From Bromus sterilis (lineage: Eukaryota > Streptophyta > Magnoliopsida > Poales > Poaceae), in contig OX465595.1 in NCBI GenBank assembly GCA_950022295.1, forward strand, positions 226,389,770 to 226,453,769: 64,000 nucleotides of DNA. Reading direction: 5' to 3'. This document shows, one piece after another, positions 23,106 to 35,150 of the stretch (its first letter is position 1; every line of letters starts with the position of its first letter). The position numbers and the translations under genes are program-made. Below the pieces are notes generated by a model. The model ran no database searches. It was not told the origin of the DNA and saw only the letters and a list, made by a program, of their open reading frames with translations.

Positions 23106-23852
23106 TCATGGGAGAGAGAATTGAGCACATAGCTACTGGTAGAAACCTTAGCCCCGAGGGGAACTACTCACACATGGACATGGTGAGAGAGAGAGTTGTT
23201 GATGGAGAGGCGCAGCCCGGAGGAGATGAAGGAGACGGCGGCGGCGGCCACGACGACGGCAACGCCCACGGCCACGGCGGTGGCCACGGCCCTTGGGGCA
23301 GCGGTCCTTGGCCCCCTTCTTCTTCCTTGGAGATGGTGCTACTGTGGAGATTGATCTCCCCCTCAAGATGGCTGCCAAGGGGGAGGAAACTTCGTGGTGC
23401 CCTTTGACATAGATTTCCTCTCGGATTCCCGTCATCCAGAATACGTCTTCGGTATTTCGGGGCCAGAGGGAGCATCCGAACTCCGGTTGGGCCGAATTTT
23501 ATGTCTCGATCCACCGGAAAAACATTCCCTACAACTTTAATGTTTTAATTTTTTCCGTTTGAGGCCGTCTTCTAGCGTTTCTGAGGCGATATTTCAAACA
23601 TGTCTGGTGGGGACAGATTTCGGGAGAGTTAGAGTCCAACTTCTACAAGGCTCCTTTTTGTGATTTTTTCTTTATCCAAGTAATTCCTACACATAAAGTA
23701 CAAAAACAAGAAATTGTGCACTCTTGCAACCACTAATAGGTTAGTTCCAAAATATGTTATAAAAAGATATGAAAGTGTATCAAAAGCATAGCAATATCAC
23801 ACAAAACTTGCACGGAGCAAGCAGAAATTATAGATATGTTTGGGACGTATCA
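23106..23852 (-). repeat. Athila-like 3' LTR fragment (minus strand)
   Basis: Ends GGGACGTATCA at 23852, the inverted start TGATACGTCCC of an Athila-type LTR, followed by an inverted polypurine tract. The outer LTR end is missing. The GC-rich part 23200-23330 is open on both strands but is LTR sequence. Confidence 0.68.
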
Positions 23853-24727
23853 ACATCCCCAAGCTTAATTCCTGCTCGTCCTCGAGTAGGTAAATGATAA
23901 CAAGCATAATTTCTGTAGTGACATGCTAACAACATATAAGAACTTTGAAAGTAAAGCAATCAAGGTATTTAATTCAATTCAAGTCATAACAGGCAAGAGT
24001 CTATATTAACATTGACACAAACAACAAAAGAATAAAGGGTGCAAGAGCTCTCGCTGTCCCTGACTCGAATGTATCCAGATGGTGTTTGCGTGCAAGAAAG
24101 GGGATAGGGAATACGAGAGAAAAAGTATTTTTTTTGAGAACTCAATCTACTAAAGTTTCACACTTGGTCTTCTTTGCAATCTTATCGTGACTCGTTCCCA
24201 GACCACTAGCCAGGTACAAGTCAATTTGATCCACTCATTTTCAATATTTTGAGCACTCATGCAATGGATGAGCGTAAGCACGAGAGTTGAAAATTAGGAT
24301 GGCAAAGAGAGAGCTATGGTGGAGGAGGAAGACAAAAAGGTTGAGAAAGGCTCACATCAATGAGTACAATCATAGGCGAGAGAAGGCCAAATGATAGATA
24401 TGATGTGAGGAATAGGGATTGCCATGCAACGGATGCACATAAGAGCTAAGAAAATCTCTCCAATGGAACTAGTGGGGGTGCATATAACTTGCTTGCTCAT
24501 GAAGACCTAGAGCTCTTTTGAGGAGGCTTATCCTTGGAATATGCAAGCCAAGTTCTATAGTGTGAAGGTTCCCACATAGCTATATGCATAAATGATCATC
24601 TCTATGGAGTACAAGGATAAGAGGGAGTACGAGTGTGGATCTTTCAAAAGGATTAGTAGTGTTGCCCCTTTCTCTCTTTTTATTTTTCTTTTTATCTTTT
24701 TTCTATTTTTTGTATTTTTTGGTGGCC
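23853..24727 (-). mobile_element. Athila-like internal region, left part
   Basis: Non-coding 3' internal region of the minus-strand Athila-like element. It carries the inverted polypurine tract (about 23855-23865) and a hairpin (23871-23890). It is interrupted by the complete long-LTR element after TGGCC (24723-24727) and resumes at 33586. Confidence 0.65.
23871..23890 (-). promoter_or_regulatory. AGGA-loop hairpin, Athila-like
   Basis: On the element's strand CCTACTCG-AGGA-CGAGCAGG, with 7 of 8 stem positions paired and one A-C mismatch. Its 3' foot is 18 bases from the LTR boundary at 23852. Confidence 0.65.
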
Positions 24728-27700
24728 TGTAAGGCCCGATATGCGGTACTGTTCTAGATCTAGATGTTTCCATCCAGATCCGGGGACGAAGCACATATCG
24801 GTCCCACCGCGACATATGACGAAGTCATATGCCCTGGATTTCCAATATGATATCACAACATTACAGATACAAGGATACAACATCTCATACAATCGGCATA
24901 CAACTGCCTTAAATACAATACATCAGCGGATGGTATATGTCTGAGTACAGACTACAATCAAATGCCTACTGGCAAAGAGAAAAACATCGATCCCATAACC
25001 ACACGGGTCCAGGCCCTCCGCCGGGATCCGCCTAACTAGTCGTCGTCGAGTCTCCACGTGAAACGTCGATCACCATACCTGTTGTCGATCAAGAACCCTG
25101 AAAAGAGTTTGGGGTAGTATCATGAGTACAGAAGTACTCAGCATCCAACGGTAGTGCTCAACTGACCCAGCAAGGACTTCATCACTCGTCAATCTAGGAC
25201 AACTAGTAGTTTACAGTAAGGATGGGGTAAGTGTTGAGGTTGCTGCCGCACTAGCATTTATGAAGTGGCTAACGATCTAGAGAGTAAGATAAGAAGCCAA
25301 GCATTCGATGAGGAATCGTCTCCAACAAGTCTTGCTATCAGCTACTTACGCAAACATAACACCTATCCTATCCTTGTCCTCCTCTTCGCATCCCGACGAA
25401 GAAGAAGCAGTCAAGGCACACACGCGTTGATCAAGTTATATTAAGATTATCTCAGTTGTTGTTGTCTATGAACAAGGAGTAGGTCTCAAGTTGTCCATAA
25501 CCGTGGACACGGCTTCTCGAAAAGATTTAACCCTGCAGGGGTGTACCAACTGCCCATTACAAGGCTCCGCACACACGCCCATCTCTCTCATTTTCTACCC
25601 ATCACAGGCAACCATTTTATGATTTAGTTCTGAGAGATCCGAAACAACAGGTCCCTCTAACTAACAACGAACAAATCCGGGTGGCCCCCGGGGAGTCGAC
25701 ACGCAAACCAAAAGCCGGCCACGCTCTCGGATCGGACTCTTCCGTATGGCTAAGGTCGGGGTTAGCCTCACCTATATAACAGGGGACTTCCCTAGCTCAC
25801 CAGTGTGGACCAACACAGGAACTTTGTCTCTGCTGGCCCGAGTTGTTTTAAATCCACTGGCTGCATACCTGTTATGCATGTGGGTTTCAAATGGTAAATC
25901 AGCTTGGGCCACCACTAGAAATGTTTGAAGCTAGGTAGGTAAGAAGAGGGGACCCCATAGTATCCCACACGCGGTTAGGCATGCTCAGTCTTAAAACCAA
26001 TACCCGGAACTCGGGTCCTAGGTGACTCGAATGGAACAAAGCGTCGGGGCGGGATAGCCTAGACCTTCCATCCTTCGTCGAATATAGTCAACATTATAAT
26101 AATCATATCATCAATAACATTAATAATAATGTGATATCCCAAACCAAGGAGTAACAGGATAACATCGTAGCATCCTAAGCATGCATACTAAGTAGGGGAT
26201 GAGCAACGAGCAATAGTAACATAGCAGTTCAAGGTTTGCTGGGAGGGGACATGGCTGTATCGGTTTGAAAGAGGCTATAAACATGTGGTAGGATCAAACA
26301 TCGAACCTATCCTAGACTAGCATGCAAACCGTTGGTTGAAATAGAATGGATCATAAGTAATGTATAGTCCTTGCCTGTTGATAAGTCGGGTTCCGAAGGT
26401 GTAGGACATCGCGAGCTCGCATCGTCTCTGAGAGGTACCCGCGGAAGCACACAAGACGGTAAACACTGGAAAGCAATCAAAGAGCAAGCATCTATTACTA
26501 AGAAGCAAACACGAGCAAGCATCAACAAGAAGGCAACACGAGACATCGCACCTACGATCGAGAGCGGTTACTAACAGGTTAAATGGAGTACTCGTCACAC
26601 TCGACGGTACTGCACGTTTATCATCGGTTCAAGTTGTTTAGCTACAAGTGATCAACCAACGGTTGTTAACATGGCAAGGCACCCAAGCATGGCATGTCAC
26701 ACAAACATGGCAAGGAAGGCATGGCAAAAAGAACCATGCAAAAAGACATCATGGATCACTAGTTATAGCCCATGCAAAATGCAATAAAACATTACTGGTC
26801 TAGGACTTAGTGAAAATCACGAAAACATGGCAGAAACTATTATTTTTATGTTGTATAAACAGGGGTACAACTATATGCAAAAGTGCAGCAACATGACATA
26901 GCAATACATGGGCATGAAGTATACATGATGAGGATCAGGTACAAACAATAATCAAGGTCATAGGCATCACGGATCAAAAGATATTAAGAAAACAACATGG
27001 CATCGGTACGTTACAGACTTAGAGAAAAAAAGATGTGGCTGTCAAAAACAGTGGCATAGCAACTTTGGAGCTCCATAACTATATGACATGCACGCATATC
27101 ATGATATTGCAATACATAAAATGGAAGTAGACATGATGCTTAACAATATGCAATTGGAATCACTCAATTCCGATAAACGGTTGCGACGCAACCGTCACCC
27201 GAAGTTGCAACAAATTAACAGTTTTCAGCACAGCAGCACAATAACAGCAAGATCACCACTTTGGAGCAAGATTTAATATAGCTAAAGCACCCAAACATGA
27301 CAAGTTAAAGCATGGGAATGAAGTACACAAGATGCTTAACACATAGGAAAAATAATCAATGCAATAGGCCTCATGGATTTGACACATGCATCACCCAAAG
27401 TTTGAACAAAATAACAGCTGCAGTAGTTAACAGCAGATTAATAAATTAACGGTCTGGTGCCCTGTTCAACACACAATTACATATTCAAGATGACCTCAAA
27501 ATAAATAACTTCCCAAAGATGAAATCTAGAGCACACAAAGCACAACCAAACAAAAAAAGAATCACTTCATTCGGAGCTACGAGTCAACGGGAAATCGATT
27601 TGCAAAACGGGATCAGCATCACAATTTACCAGACTTAGAAGAACTCACAGGCAGGGTTCCAGGAAAAAAAATCGGGCTCGAAGCTCACCATGGGCTCGGC

Positions 27701-28830
27701 CCATCTGCAACAGTGGGAGGCCGGAGGCCTGCTGGTGGCTGGACGGGCCGAGGACGCTGGGTCGTGGCTAGCTGGGCCCAGCTGGCGGTCAACGCGAGCG
27801 GCCGCTCGCTCGATCCCGGCCGGTTCGTACGACAGCGGCGGCGCCGGGGTCGGGCTCGCCGGCCGGCGGCGCTCAGGCCAGCCAGCGGCGGGGAGCAGGC
27901 GACGGTCCACGCGAGGCGGCGGTCCAAGGGCGGCACGGCGTGGTTCCAAGGGAGGCGGCTCGAGCTCCTCGGAGCTCCATTAATGGCGGCCTGCGCGGCG
28001 GACCCGCGGGAGGAGGCGAGGGGTTAGGGGACAAGAGAGATGGAGGAGAGAGGCGCGGGGAGGTTAGGTGGCTGGGCGCGGCGGCAGCTGGACGCCAGCG
28101 GCGGCCGGAGCTCCATGGCTCGGACGTGGGGCGGCTGCACGGAGGTAGGAGAGAGAGGAGAGAGGTGGGTGGCGACCTGTCGCAATCCTGGCCGTCAGAT
28201 CGGCCGATCTGACGGTCCAGATCCATTGGGCTGATCTCCAGATCTGGGAGCTAGGTTTTGGACGAAAATGGAGGTATTTTTGGGGCAAAGTGGAGGTGGT
28301 GTGGCTGCAATTTTGTGGATAGGGAAACCCTAGAAAGGGGTGCGAGTGTGGTGGTCTTTATATAGCCCAGGTGGCTGGCAGTTTGCAAAAATATCCCCGT
28401 TTTTTCTCTCGCGCGCAAGATGTTTACGTTTCTGACCGCCGGGGGTCCGCAGGACCTCCGATTCGGGTAAAACTTCGAACTGCGCGATCAGCGCATCGAG
28501 CCGGCGGCGTTCACCTCGCGCTGGAACCGTTCCGAGAACATTTTCTGGCGCGCTATAAAAATAACCCGTTTACTTATTAAACGGGGTTTTCTTTCCGTTG
28601 GCTGCGGCTGGTCTCGAGCGGTTTTCGCGATCGTGATCGGGCGAAACCCGGTGTCGCAAAGGTCGAGGATCAGGGTGGAAAGGGTCGGTCTCCGTCCGAT
28701 ACGAGATAAGAGGGGGAAAATAATCGCCGATCGATAAATCGGGGATGCAAACACCGCAAACAAATCAGACAATCAAACAATTCATACGGAAAACAAAATT
28801 TTTAATTTTTGTGAAATCTGGGTTGTTACA
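24728..28830 (-). repeat. 3' LTR of the long-LTR element (left)
   Basis: Plus-strand ends TGTAAGGCCC and GGGTTGTTACA; as the element reads it, TGTAACAACCC to GGGCCTTACA. The GC-rich zone 27640-28230 is open on both strands in this and the other LTR, but only as base composition. A TATA box lies at 28355-28365 on the minus strand. Confidence 0.93.
28355..28365 (-). promoter_or_regulatory. TATA box in the left long LTR
   Basis: CTATATAAAGA on the minus strand, about 470 bases inside the LTR in element orientation, followed by a GC-rich leader. It is conserved at 33109-33119 and, as CTATATAAAA, at 49254-49263, and lost in the old solo LTR near 38255. Confidence 0.65.
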
Positions 28831-28849
28831 ATACAACACCACCTACATG

Positions 28850-28868
28850 GGATCTCGTCCCGAGATCC
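28850..28868 (-). promoter_or_regulatory. GGA-loop hairpin of the long-LTR element
   Basis: On the element's strand GGATCTCG-GGA-CGAGATCC, a perfect 8-bp stem with a 3-base loop. The 3' foot is 19 bases from the LTR boundary at 28830. The stem differs from that at 8126 and 14538 by paired changes. Confidence 0.78.
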
Positions 28869-29413
28869 TGGACGATCCGGGGGAGAGGGGGGAGAAAAGA
28901 GAGTCGACGATCTTCAATACCACCAAGAAGGGACTCTTCTCCATGTCGACGTCAAACTTCCGTCGATATAAATTTCCGCAGAGAGACGGCAAAGTCAGAA
29001 AATGAAACCATCGGGAGATCAAGAGGAAGAAAAACATTCCTAGCGACGATCAAGAGAAGCATTCTCACTGAAATCGTGAGGATACTAGGCAAGAGGACTG
29101 AAGTCAACAGACGACCCAGATGTTATCCGGATTCGGAGAAGCTAAAGGTACTACATGAATTCCCAACCTGAGATCGGAATCGAGACAATACTTCCCAAGC
29201 AAAGCATTGTACCGATTTAGATACTCCACACACTCGAGATCCTAGAGTTTGAAGGGGATAAGGCGATAATTAAAACACTTACGACACTTGTCCTGACCAG
29301 AGCAAGGGTAAGGAGTAAAAAGAATCATACTCTCCGATAGCTAACTTAGTAACTACAAAATAGTTTTGTCTAGACTCGACTTCGTCCAGAGAGGGGATCC
29401 TACGGTCGGTAAG

Positions 29414-29425
29414 GCTCTGATACCA
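29414..29425 (-). promoter_or_regulatory. Primer binding site, initiator tRNA-Met (minus strand)
   Basis: GCTCTGATACCA on the plus strand, that is TGGTATCAGAGC on the element's strand, 3 bases from the LTR end at 29429. Confidence 0.95.
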
Positions 29426-29428
29426 AGT

Positions 29429-32400
29429 TGTAAGGCCCGATATGCGGTACTGTTCCATATCTAGATGTTTCCATCCAGATCTTGGGACGAAGCACATATC
29501 GGTCCCACCGCAACATATGACGAAGTCATATGCCCTGGATTTCCAACATGATATCACAACATTACAGATACAAGGACACAACATCTCATACAATTGGCAT
29601 CCAATTGCCTTAAATACAATACATCAGCGAAAGGTATATGTCTGAGTACAGACTACAATCAAATGCCTACTGGCAAAGAGAAAAACATCGATCCCCATAA
29701 CCACACGGGTCCAGGCCCTCCGCCGGGATCCGCCTAACTAGTCGTCGTCGAGTCTCCACGTGAAACGTCGATCACCATACCTGTTGTCGATCAAGAACCC
29801 TAAAAAGAGTTTGGGGGTAGTATCATGAGTACAGAAGTTCTCAGCATCCAACTGTAGTGGTCAACTGACCCAGCAAGGACTTCATCACTCGTCATTCTAG
29901 GACAACTAGTAGTTTACGGTAAGGATGGTGTAAGTGGTGAGGTTGCTGCCGCACTAGAATTTATGAAGTGGCTAACGATCTAGAGAGTAAGATAAGAAGC
30001 CAAGCATTCGATGAGGAATCGCCTCCAACAAGTCTTGCTATCAGCTACTTACGCAAACATAACACCTATCCTATCCTTGTCCTCCTCTTCGCATCCCGAC
30101 GAAGAAGAAGCAGTCAAGTCACACACACGTTGATCAAGTTATATTAAGATTATCTTAGTTGTTGTTTTCTATGAACAAAGAGTAGGTCTCAAGTCGTCCA
30201 TTACCGTGGACACGGCTTCTCCAAAAGATTTAACCCTGCAGGGGTGTACCAACTGCCCATTACAAGGCTCCGCACGCACGCCAATCTCTCTCAGTTGCTA
30301 CCCATCACAGGCAACCATTTTATGATTTAGTTCTGAGAGATCCGAAACGACAGTTCCCTCTAACTAACAACGAACAAATCCGGGAGGCCCCCGGGGATTC
30401 GACACCCAATCCAAAAGCCGGCCACGCTCTCGGATCGGACTCTTTCGTATGGCTAAGGTCGGGGTTAGCCTCACCTATATAACAGGGGACTTCCCTAGCT
30501 CACCAGTGTGGACCAACGAAGGAACTCTGTCTCAGCTGGACCGAGTTGTTTTAAATCCACTGGCTGCAGACCAGTTATGCATGCGGGTTTCAAATGGTAA
30601 ATCAGCTTGGGCCACCACTAGAAATGTTTGAAGCTAGGTAGGTAAGAAGAGGGGACCCCATAGTATCCCACACGCGGTTAGGCACGCTCAGTCTTAGAAC
30701 CAATACCCGGAACTCGGGTCCTAGGTGACTCGAATGGAACAAAGCGTCGGGGCGGGATAGCCTAGACCTTCCATCCTTTGTCGAATATAGTCAACATTAT
30801 AATAATCTTATCATCAATAACAATAATAAAAATGTGATCTCCCAAACCAAGGAGTAACAGGATAACATCGTAGCATCCTAAGCATGCATACTAAGCAGGG
30901 GCTGAGCAACGAGCAATAGTAACATAGCAGTTCAAGGTTTGCTGGGAGGGGACATGGCTGTATCAGTTTGAAAGAGGCTATAAACATGTGGTAGGATCAA
31001 ACATCGAACCTATCCTAGACTAGCATGCAAACCGCTGGTTTAAATAGAATGGATCATAAGTAATGTATATTCCGTGCCTGTTGATGAGTCGTGTTTCGAA
31101 GGTGTAGGAGATCACGAGCTCGCATCGTCTCTAAGAGGTACCCGCGGAAGCACACAAGACGGTAAACACTGGAAAGCAATCAACGAGCAACCATCTATTA
31201 CTACGAAGCAAACACGAGAAAGCATCAACAAGAAGGAAACACGAGACATCGCACCTACTGTCGAGAGCGGTTACTAACAGGTTAAATGGAGTACTCGTCA
31301 CACTCGACGGTACTGCACGTTTATCATCGGTTCAAGTTGTTTAGCTACAAGTGATCAACCAACGGTTGTTAACATGGCAAGGCACCCAAGCATGGCATGT
31401 CACACAAACATGGCAAGGAAGGCATGGCAAAAACAATCATGCAAAAAGGCATCATGGATCACTAGTTATAGCCAATGTAAAATGCAATAAAACATTACTG
31501 GTCTAGGACTTAGTGAAAATCACGAAAACATGGCAGAAACTATTATTTTTATGCTGTATAAATAGGGGTACAACTATATGCAAAAGTGTAGCAACATGAC
31601 ATAGCAATACATGGGCATGAAGTATACATGATGAGGATCAGGTACAAACAAGAATCAAGGTCATAGGCATCACGGATCAAAAGATATTAAGAAAACAACA
31701 TGGCATCGGAACGTTATAGACTTAGAGAAAAACCGATGTGGCTGCCAAAAACAGTGGCATAGCAACTTTGGAGCTCCATAACTGTATGACATGCACGCAT
31801 ATCATGATAATGCAATACATAAAATGGAAGTAGACATGATGCTTAACAATATTCAATTGGAATCACTCAATTCCGATAAACGGTTGCGACGCAACCGTCA
31901 CCCGAAGTTGCAACAAATTAACAGTTTTCAGCACAGCAGCACATTAACAGCAAGGTCACCACTTTGGAGCAAGATTTAATATAGCTAAAGCACCCAAACA
32001 TGACAAGTTAAAGCATGGGAATGAAGTAAACAAGATGCTTAACACATAGGAAAAAGAATCAATGCAATAGGCCTCATGGATTTGACACATGCATCACATA
32101 AAAGTTTGAACAAAATAACAGCAGCAGTAGTTAACAGCAGATTAATAAATTAACGATCTGGTGCCCTGTTCAACACACAATTACAGATTCAAGATGACCT
32201 CAAAATAAATAACTTCCCAAAGATGAACTCTAGAGCACACAAAGCACAACCAAAAAAAAAAGAATCACTTCTTTCGGAGCTACGAGTCAACGGGAAATCG
32301 ATTTGCAAAACGGGATTAGCAGCACAATCTTACCAGACTTAGAAGAATTCACAGGCAGGGTTCCAGGGAAAAAAATAAGAAATCAGGCTCGAAGCTCACC

Positions 32401-33585
32401 ATGGGCTCGGCCCATCTGCAACGGTGGGAGGCCGCGGGCCTGCTGGTGGCTGGACGGGACGAGGACGCTGGGCTGTGGCTAGGTGGGCCGCTAGGGGCGA
32501 GCTGGGCCCAGCTGGCGGTCAACGCGAGCGGCCGCTCGCTCGATCCTGGCCGGTTCGTACGACAGCGGCGGCGCCGGGGTCAGGCTCGCCGGCCGACGGC
32601 GCTCCGGCCAGCCAGCGGCGGCGAGCAGGCGGCGGTCCACGCGAGGCGGCGGTCCAAGGGCGGCGCGGCGCGGGTCCAGGGGACGGCACGGCGTGGTTCC
32701 AGGGGAGGCGGCTCGAGCTCCTCAGAGCTCCTTCAATGGCGGCCTGCGCGGCGGACCTGCGGGAGGAGGCGAGGGGTTAGGGGACAGGAGAGAGGGAGGA
32801 GAGAGGCGCGGGGAGGAGAGGTTGCTGGGCGCGGCGGCTGCTAGACGCCGGCGGTGGTCGGAGCTCCATGCCTCGAACGTGGTGCGGCTGCACGGAGGTA
32901 GGAGAGAGAGGAGAGAGGTGGGTGGCGACGTGGCGCAATCCTGGCCGTCAGATCGGCCGATCTGACGGTCCAGAACCATTGGGCTGATCTCCAGATCTGG
33001 GAGCTAGGTTTTGGACGAAAATTGAGGTATTTTTGGGGCAAAGTGGAGGGGGGTGTGGCTGCAATTTTGTGGCTAGGGAAACCCTAAAAAGGGGTGGGAG
33101 TGTGGTGGTCTTTATATAGCCCAGGTGGCTGGAAGTTTGCAAAAACATCCCCGGTTTTTCTCTCGCGCGCGCAGTGTTTACGTTTCTGACCGCCGGGGGT
33201 CCGCAGGACCTCCGATTCGGGTAAAACTTTGAACTGCGCGATCAGCGCGTCGAGGCGGCGGCGTTAACCTCGCGCTGTAACCGTTCTGAGAACATTTTCT
33301 GGCGCGCTATAAAAATAATCCGTTTACTTATTAAACGGGGTTTTTGTTCCGTTGGTTGCGGCTGGTCTCGTGCAGTTTTCGCGACGGTGATCGGGCGAAA
33401 CCCGGTGTCGCAAAGGTCGAGTATCAGGGTGGCAAGGGTCGGCCTCCATCCGATACGAGATAAGAGTGGGGGAAATAATCGCGGATCGATAAATCGGGGT
33501 TGCAAACACCGCAAACAAATCAGATAATCAAACAGTTCATACCGAAAACAATTTTTTTAATTTTTGTGAAATCTGGGCTGTTACA
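29429..33585 (-). repeat. 5' LTR of the long-LTR element (right)
   Basis: Near-identical partner of 24728-28830, 54 bases longer through small insertions, for example extra bases near 32480 and 32660. Ends TGTAAGGCCC and GGGCTGTTACA. A TATA box lies at 33109-33119. Confidence 0.93.
33109..33119 (-). promoter_or_regulatory. TATA box in the right long LTR
   Basis: CTATATAAAGA on the minus strand. As the right LTR is the 5' LTR, this would be the promoter used for genomic RNA. Confidence 0.65.
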
Positions 33586-35150
33586 TGGCCTCAATGGCTC
33601 TTTCTATTTAACTCTCAGTAGTCTTCTTTGGGATCTTTTAAATCTGTCATCTTTGGGATCTTTTGCTCACTTAAGGGCAACACTCTATTTTACAAGAAGG
33701 TATAGAAGATCTTCACACTTTAAAATGTACTGAAAACATAAAGAAGATGTAGCTATCATGATGTATGCAATGTATGCCTCTGCCAGTGTAGCAGGAACAT
33801 GTATGACATGAAGATCAATTCATGAGAAGGTGGATGTTGCATGTCAATATATCTCGGAAAGGCTATGGAAATTCCTTGATAGGTAGGTATGGTGGCTGTT
33901 TTGAGGAAGGATATAAGGAGGTTTACAACGACAGAGCGTATCATGCCCAGGGTTTGGATGTACCTCCGAAGGTGGACGCCGACTCTCGGAGTGAGAAGAA
34001 GGCAATGCACGGCACAGGAGAGGCTAGAAAATAGGAGGAGGTAACTTGTTATGAACAGCAAGCAAAGGTAAAGAAAACCAAAAATATAACCTAACTTGAC
34101 ATGGCAGTAGAAAACTAAACAAAAATGAAAACTAAAGATAGTTCCAGCAACAAACTAAACAAAATCCAAGTCTCTTGCTAAGACAAACTAAGACTAAAAC
34201 TAGACATGGCAGTAGCTACGAAAAGATAAAGAACACACAACAGCAAAAAGATAGGCATGAAGAATCCTATGATGTGTTCTAGATTTTGAAAGTGGAGCGT
34301 GTTTCTCTCCCACACAAACTAAGACGGGATCTAACTTGTTATGAACAGCAAGCAAAGGTAAAGAAAACCAAAAATAAAACCTAAGAGCGAGACGCTTCAA
34401 GCGTAGCACATAACGCATGAAGTGATAAAAATATAGTGAGACGAAGGACGAACTGATGATTGTTGATGGAGAAGGGGATGCACGGGGGAATCCCCAAGCT
34501 TAGACTCTTGAGTCTCCTTTAATATTTGTTGGGGATGCATGGAGGCATCCCCAAGCAAGAGCGCTTGACACTCCCAAATCTTCTTTCATCATCTTCCATC
34601 GCACACTTTAAAACCCCCTTCATACATAACTCATCATAAGCTGATTAGAGAGGTTAGTACCCTTAATAAATAATTTTTCCCTACTGGATGTAAAGATATT
34701 CTTGGAGAGCTACTGTTTTTCAAGATTGCCAAAAGGTTTTTTCAAAGAAAAAGCAAGCTTAATGTTTGCAAAAGTTAGGAGAGACAAAACGTGGCAGAAT
34801 CTGTGAACAACAGAACAGCAGGTAGTAAAGAATTTTTTAGGGGTACTTCTGCAACTCGAATCAAAAAACTCAGAACATACGAAAATTCCATGATTGTATA
34901 GAGCACTCTGTGTAAAAAATTCAGCTCAAAAAGATGAACTGGTGATTTATTCTGATTTTTCCCGTCACGAGGAAAGAATCTGTTTTCTGGACAGCATGTC
35001 ACAACTTTCACTTCCCTTGTCATATGAGGCTATACTTGGCACAAAGCTTGAAAAATAAAGATACAGTGATGTTTCTACAATAGTAACAATCATCAAGACC
35101 ACTAAAAACTGAAGGAAAAAAAACTGAAAGTAAAGATAACAATGGTTGTC
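33586..35150 (-). mobile_element. Athila-like internal region, right part
   Basis: Continuation of 23853-24727 beyond the nested element, starting with the second TGGCC. Non-coding. Positions 34780-35147 repeat 1-365 of the window. It ends abruptly at about 35150, where the solo LTR resumes. Confidence 0.62.

Larger units (their letters stand above)
28831..29428 (-). other. 598-bp internal domain without genes
   Basis: The whole internal region of the long-LTR element. On the minus strand it runs from the primer binding site through a leader that shares GAAGTCGAGTCTAGAC and AAACTATTTTG with 3091-3124, to a hairpin and a short purine-rich segment before the 3' LTR. No reading frame with retroelement motifs is present. 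Replication would need Gag, RT and integrase supplied by another element. Confidence 0.88.
24728..33585 (-). mobile_element. Complete non-autonomous long-LTR element (LARD-like)
   Basis: Full-length element of 8858 bp with a perfect 5-bp target duplication, TGGCC at 24723-24727 and 33586-33590. Two LTRs of 4103 and 4157 bp enclose only 598 bp of internal DNA. The primer binding site reads on the minus strand next to the right LTR, so the right LTR is the 5' LTR. No gag or pol is encoded. In two aligned stretches totalling about 165 bases I count 6 differences between the LTRs, near 4 percent, suggesting an age of roughly 1-2 million years at 1.3e-8 per site per year. Leader and 3' end resemble the Tekay chromovirus at 1959-11375, a possible source of its proteins. 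Confidence 0.93.

Noticed and set aside
25746..25928. Conserved 60-codon frame present again at 30449-30631
   Set aside because: The two copies are the two LTRs of one element, so similarity is expected. The frame is antisense to the element and lacks any motif.
27635..28234. Long overlapping open frames on both strands in the GC-rich zone of the long LTRs (also 32401-33041, 37390-38228, 49424-49977)
   Set aside because: They are open in up to five frames at once, which high GC content explains. They are shared between copies only because the LTRs are duplicates, and frames shift between copies through indels.
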